Assembly (NCBI GenBank): GCA_002812745.2
Contig: NCSJ02000523.1
Span: forward strand, 1-20,400
Source: Scytalidium lignicola
Lineage: Eukaryota > Ascomycota > Leotiomycetes
Direction of reading: 5' to 3'
DNA length: 20,400 nucleotides
This document shows, one piece after another, positions 17,271-20,400 of the stretch. The notes under the pieces are model-generated. The model searched no databases and was not told where the DNA came from. It worked only from the letters and a program-made list of their open reading frames with translations. The stretch's first letter is position 1. Every line of letters begins with the position of its first letter. A program made the position numbers and the translations under genes.

Positions 17271-19039
17271 CTACAACTCATCCCTCTGAGTGCTGTATCT
17301 AGTGAATTTATGGCTGCCGGTACTCTTCAATCGGAACACCCTAACAGCATGCTTCTTGACAGTAGCCTTCAATGTTCCGTCTGCCTCCACAACTTCGATT
17401 TTCTTGCCCATCAATCTCTTATCCTGCAGGATTAGGCCTTCCTTGTAAGGCAAAGCTGTAGAATTGTACCAATTGGCATCATTAAAGACCTTCTCATATG
17501 TCTCAGATCCGGCATTCAATAATTCTGCTCCAATTGACTCTTCCATTCTGTTAGCCCAGAGATCATACACGTCCCATGCTTCGTGAACTTGAGATGCTGA
17601 TCCCTCTGGTCCATCGCCTACGAATATATCTTCCAGAGTAGCTGTAACTTCCATCTCCTTACCTCCAGCGTTCAAGAAAATGACAAGTTGGTCACCACCC
17701 CACAGATGTCCACTCCAAATCTGAATCTCGCCTACGCCGTATCTATCTTTTGGGATATCGACGGTATCACGGCGGACACGGAAGGCTGAGCGGCCTAGCG
17801 GGTCTTGGGAAATGGCAATAATGGCAGGGTTGTTTAGAATAGTGAGTGATTTTGCGGTAAGTTCCCGGATATCATTTCCGAGGAGGAGAGGAGATTTCAG
17901 AGCAGCCCACATCGAAAAGTGAGCAACATACTAAAAGCGATATGATTAGCTAGGAACCATTTCATTCTTGGTATTTTTGTACTACCTCATCATCTGTCAT
18001 GCCTCCATTACCAACTTCCAACATATCCAGGTCATTCCAACCACCTGGCTGGCCTCGATCAACGTATGGTGTGACCTTGTTAATGATGTTTATTACAGAA
18101 CAATGTGTCCCTGGTGCCACACAATGGGGATCTGAGGGAGAATTGCAGGAACATAGGTCATCAGGTCTGCTGAAACTGTCATATATATCTCCTGAAATTC
18201 TCCAGGAGTTTGCAATTGACATACCCCACTACAGAGGTCAGTATAATTAGCCTCACTTCCTACGGAACCGAATTTTGGGACAATTTACAGTATGAGGGTA
18301 GTCTTCTCCCCAGTTACACAAGCTGTATAGGATCGGTCTCCCAGTTGCGTTAAGTGCCTTCCACATGACGTTATATCGGTCAAATGAAATCTGAGGGGTG
18401 CCAAATCGCCCCAGATGGTAGCAATTATCGTACTTAAGATAATCCACTCCCCAACTGGCAAAGGCCTTCGCGTCATAAGATTCATAGTCAAGAGAACCAG
18501 CTAAACAAACGTCAGCTCTGATCACAAGGGTAAAGTGNAAAAAAAGGAAAGTAGGCTTGGAATTTATGGTCTCGTGACCTACCATATCTCGCACAGGTCA
18601 TCTCTCCTGCACTCGAGTACATGCCAAACAACAATCCCAGCTCATGTATCTGGTCGGCGACGTATCCCATTCCTTGCGGAAATTTGTGCTCGTCAGCCCG
18701 AAGCATGTTGTTCTCGTCTCGTCCATCTGACCAGCAATCGTCGAGGAGAACATAATTATAACCTAGGTCGCGGAGGCCTGAATCAACGAGTTTCTGGGCA
18801 GTTTCCAGGAGCAGAGATTCGGACACAGCACAGCCAAAGGCGTTCCAGTTATTCTAGATACTACCATTAGTTTCCAATACGGGTTGAGTCCTCGCTTGAA
18901 AGATGAAGAAAATTTCAACGTGGTGAAGTCAAAAACGCACCCAGCCCATCTGTGGAGTCCTCGCCAGGCCATTGTTCACACCTACGGCTCTCCCAGTTAA
19001 TCCTGCAACAATTAAGAACGCAGTCTGCAAAAATGACAT
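17271..19039 (-). CDS. GH27 alpha-galactosidase
   Basis: Hydrolyses terminal alpha-1,6-galactose from galacto-oligosaccharides or galactomannan. Five exons are inferred (19039-18941, 18853-18583, 18500-18289, 18228-17986 and 17930-17271), giving 494 residues in phase. Introns are 55-87 nt with GT-AG ends and CTAAT/CTGAC branch points. Residues 1-20 ([20 protein letters not shown]) form a signal peptide. Next come [49 protein letters not shown] (nucleophile Asp148), SWRISGDI (acid/base Asp208), [21 protein letters not shown] and [18 protein letters not shown] beta-sandwich C-terminal domain follows. The Cys-containing [13 protein letters not shown] insertion around 220 resembles longer fungal GH27 forms. 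The first ATG is used; the frame is open upstream but lacks ATG. The protein ends in RDEL, which looks like an ER-retrieval signal and is odd for a secreted hydrolase. An N at 18538 lies inside intron 2 and does not affect the protein. Confidence 0.92.
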
Positions 19040-19044
19040 CTTGA

Positions 19045-19130
19045 CTACCTCGGCAGACGCAAACAGTACAAGAGAGAGAAAGAAGAAACTCGATAAAAAG
19101 AAGTCAAAAGAAGAAAGAAGAAGGCTCAAG
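19045..19130 (-). promoter_or_regulatory. CT-rich leader of the GH27 gene
   Basis: On the gene's strand, the bases just before the ATG are strongly pyrimidine-rich (runs such as cttcttctttcttcttttga). CT-rich tracts immediately upstream of the start are common at transcription starts of filamentous-fungal genes. Confidence 0.45.
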
Positions 19131-20400
19131 CTGCAAGATGCAAGATTCCCAACCGAAAATAAATCCGAGGTTGACGGTGAACAAAGATGGCTGATGGCTT
19201 TAGAGAGCTAGCTATACCACCCTTGCCCGCTCAACTGATCAGCGACGCCCCTCATCAATTTTGTTATTGCCAGTGCCACTGGCCGACAATCCCCCCGAGA
19301 AGATGGGGAGACTTGAACTCGATGTAGCTAGGAGCAGAAGCAAGAGAGGAAACGGGATGCAAACACAGAATCGATTCAAATCAATCAATCAATGGTTGCA
19401 AGTTGTAGATTCTGTCTGCCCCGCCATGACCTGTAGGAAGAGCGAGAATTCCCCCGAGAGTTTGCTGTTGTCGTCGGGGAGTGGAAGCGGCGGTGTGTGG
19501 CGGCTGCCATTGGTTACGCGCGACATATCCCGCCAACAAACCACTGATGGGGCCGAAGTAATCAGTCGGCAGTTAGCTATCAAGTTGTGGGTGGGAGATT
19601 TCTGGGGAAGTTTATGACATGAAATAATATGAATGAGCATAACTCGAATGCTCTTAAGTATATTTCAAGCTCTCGCCCCTCAGTCTGACAAGCAATAATA
19701 GGCATGGCGTTGAAACCTGCCGTTCATTTGTATAACTTAGCGGCGGGGTTAGACGACGCAGTGCACCGGGAAAATGTAAACCCGTCGCTGATCGCTTCTC
19801 ACCACCACCAGATACTGAACATCCCGCCCGGTTACATTCATCCATCAAGGTAACGATCAGGGCCTTCCATCAAGGCGACAGGGGAAGATGCTGCAGTGCC
19901 CAACCAGAGCGGACAGATGCTGGTTTACGGTTAATCCTCCTGCGCTTTGAGCCCCGCAAATGCTTGGTTGGGGTTCTCCTGATCAATCTTCCCCAGGTTT
20001 TCTCACCCCGCCAGATGAAGAAAACGACAGTCTAGACCTGGCCAACCACCCTATTCTCGTACCAGTATCAGAACGCCTCCTACGACGGAGTTTGATACGT
20101 ACGGGATTTCTTGTCAAGCCTTAATCATGGTATTATCGTGTAGCACCATGCGAGTATTGCACGACATCCCCGGCACATGCTGGGTGACCTTCCCTCCTGG
20201 TCCATGTCCATCGTCACCGTCTCCAAGTATTAGTAATGAAGTATTGATTCCCGTCGGCATTTCTGTCTCCATTTCCCATGTATATATATGGCCGCGAAGT
20301 CCGCTCCTCGGTCCATTTTTTTCTTCTGGTCGTACATTGTCATTGGGGCTAAGGCATAGACCGTCTCTCCTCTCGCTCGCAGATCTTTTGGTCCCCCCCC
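19131..20400. other. intergenic region upstream of GH27, no gene recognised
   Basis: Ordinary GC content with several short frames on both strands, none with recognisable motifs or a splice pattern. It should contain the GH27 promoter. GCGGGG (about 19742) matches the CreA/Mig1 consensus SYGGRG; a single match means little. The far right end looks like a promoter for a gene beyond the window (see separate entry). The window ends in a run of C. Confidence 0.45.
20279..20375 (+). promoter_or_regulatory. possible promoter and leader of a gene beyond the right edge
   Basis: A TATATATATG stretch at 20281-20290 is followed about 60 bp later by a CT-rich tract (gtctctcctctcgctcgcag, to about 20382). 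A plus-strand promoter with a pyrimidine-rich leader would look like this; the terminal cgcag could also be a splice acceptor. No coding sequence is visible to confirm it. Confidence 0.25.

Noticed and set aside
5708..19039. Secondary-metabolite biosynthetic cluster
   Set aside because: No polyketide synthase, NRPS, terpene cyclase, P450 or transporter is present. SDR plus Zn2Cys6 factor alone is not enough.
1..20400. CRISPR arrays, rRNA genes or prokaryotic features
   Set aside because: No regularly spaced repeats or rRNA signatures were seen, and the intron-rich genes show the DNA is fungal.

Overview
The window looks like nuclear DNA of a filamentous ascomycete (Pezizomycotina). The genes carry many short introns of about 50-150 bp with GTRNGY-type donors and CTAAC/CTGAC/CTAAT branch points. 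One gene encodes a Zn2Cys6 fungal transcription factor. A block of about 4.4 kb has the extreme AT bias, near-absence of CpG and dense Gln/Arg/Trp-to-stop changes expected of repeat-induced point mutation (RIP). The species cannot be fixed from sequence alone.

Region 1 (1 to ~4.5 kb): RIP-degraded retrotransposons. On the + strand the 3' part of a Ty3/gypsy chromovirus can still be read through its stop codons, in order: end of reverse transcriptase, RNase H, integrase zinc finger, integrase core, GPY/F domain, chromodomain, polypurine tract and a probable 3' LTR. Between pol and the LTR lies a degraded ORF on the opposite strand, which the element itself probably carried. Beyond the LTR, the - strand holds a degraded gag-like gene that stops where the LTR ends, so the chromovirus probably inserted into a second, oppositely oriented LTR element. 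From ~4.5 to 5.7 kb is a mixed-composition boundary zone with a hairpin, CACGTG sites and a short imperfect tandem duplication.

Region 2 (5.7 to ~12.1 kb): a GH92 alpha-mannosidase-like enzyme (+, six exons, N-terminal membrane anchor or signal), a classical short-chain dehydrogenase/reductase (-, two exons) and a type-B carboxylesterase (+, four exons). The SDR and the esterase are divergent. Their shared intergenic region contains a decayed reading frame of unknown origin.

Region 3 (12.1 to 17 kb): a 1.8 kb stretch with no gene found, an alpha/beta hydrolase (+) that is probably a pseudogene (in-frame TAG before its catalytic His and an apparent small deletion at the catalytic Asp loop), and a Zn2Cys6 transcription factor (-). 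The zinc cluster of the factor is split by an intron after its second Cys.

Region 4 (17.2 to 20.4 kb): a secreted-type GH27 alpha-galactosidase (-, five exons) ending in the ER-retrieval-like tetrapeptide RDEL, then 1.36 kb of non-coding DNA with a TATA-like/CT-rich stretch at the right edge that may belong to a gene beyond the window.

Together the intact genes suggest an accessory carbohydrate/ester-degrading neighbourhood (mannosidase, galactosidase, esterase, oxidoreductase and a possible pathway-specific regulator) beside a RIP-inactivated transposon island. That they act together is an inference from proximity only.
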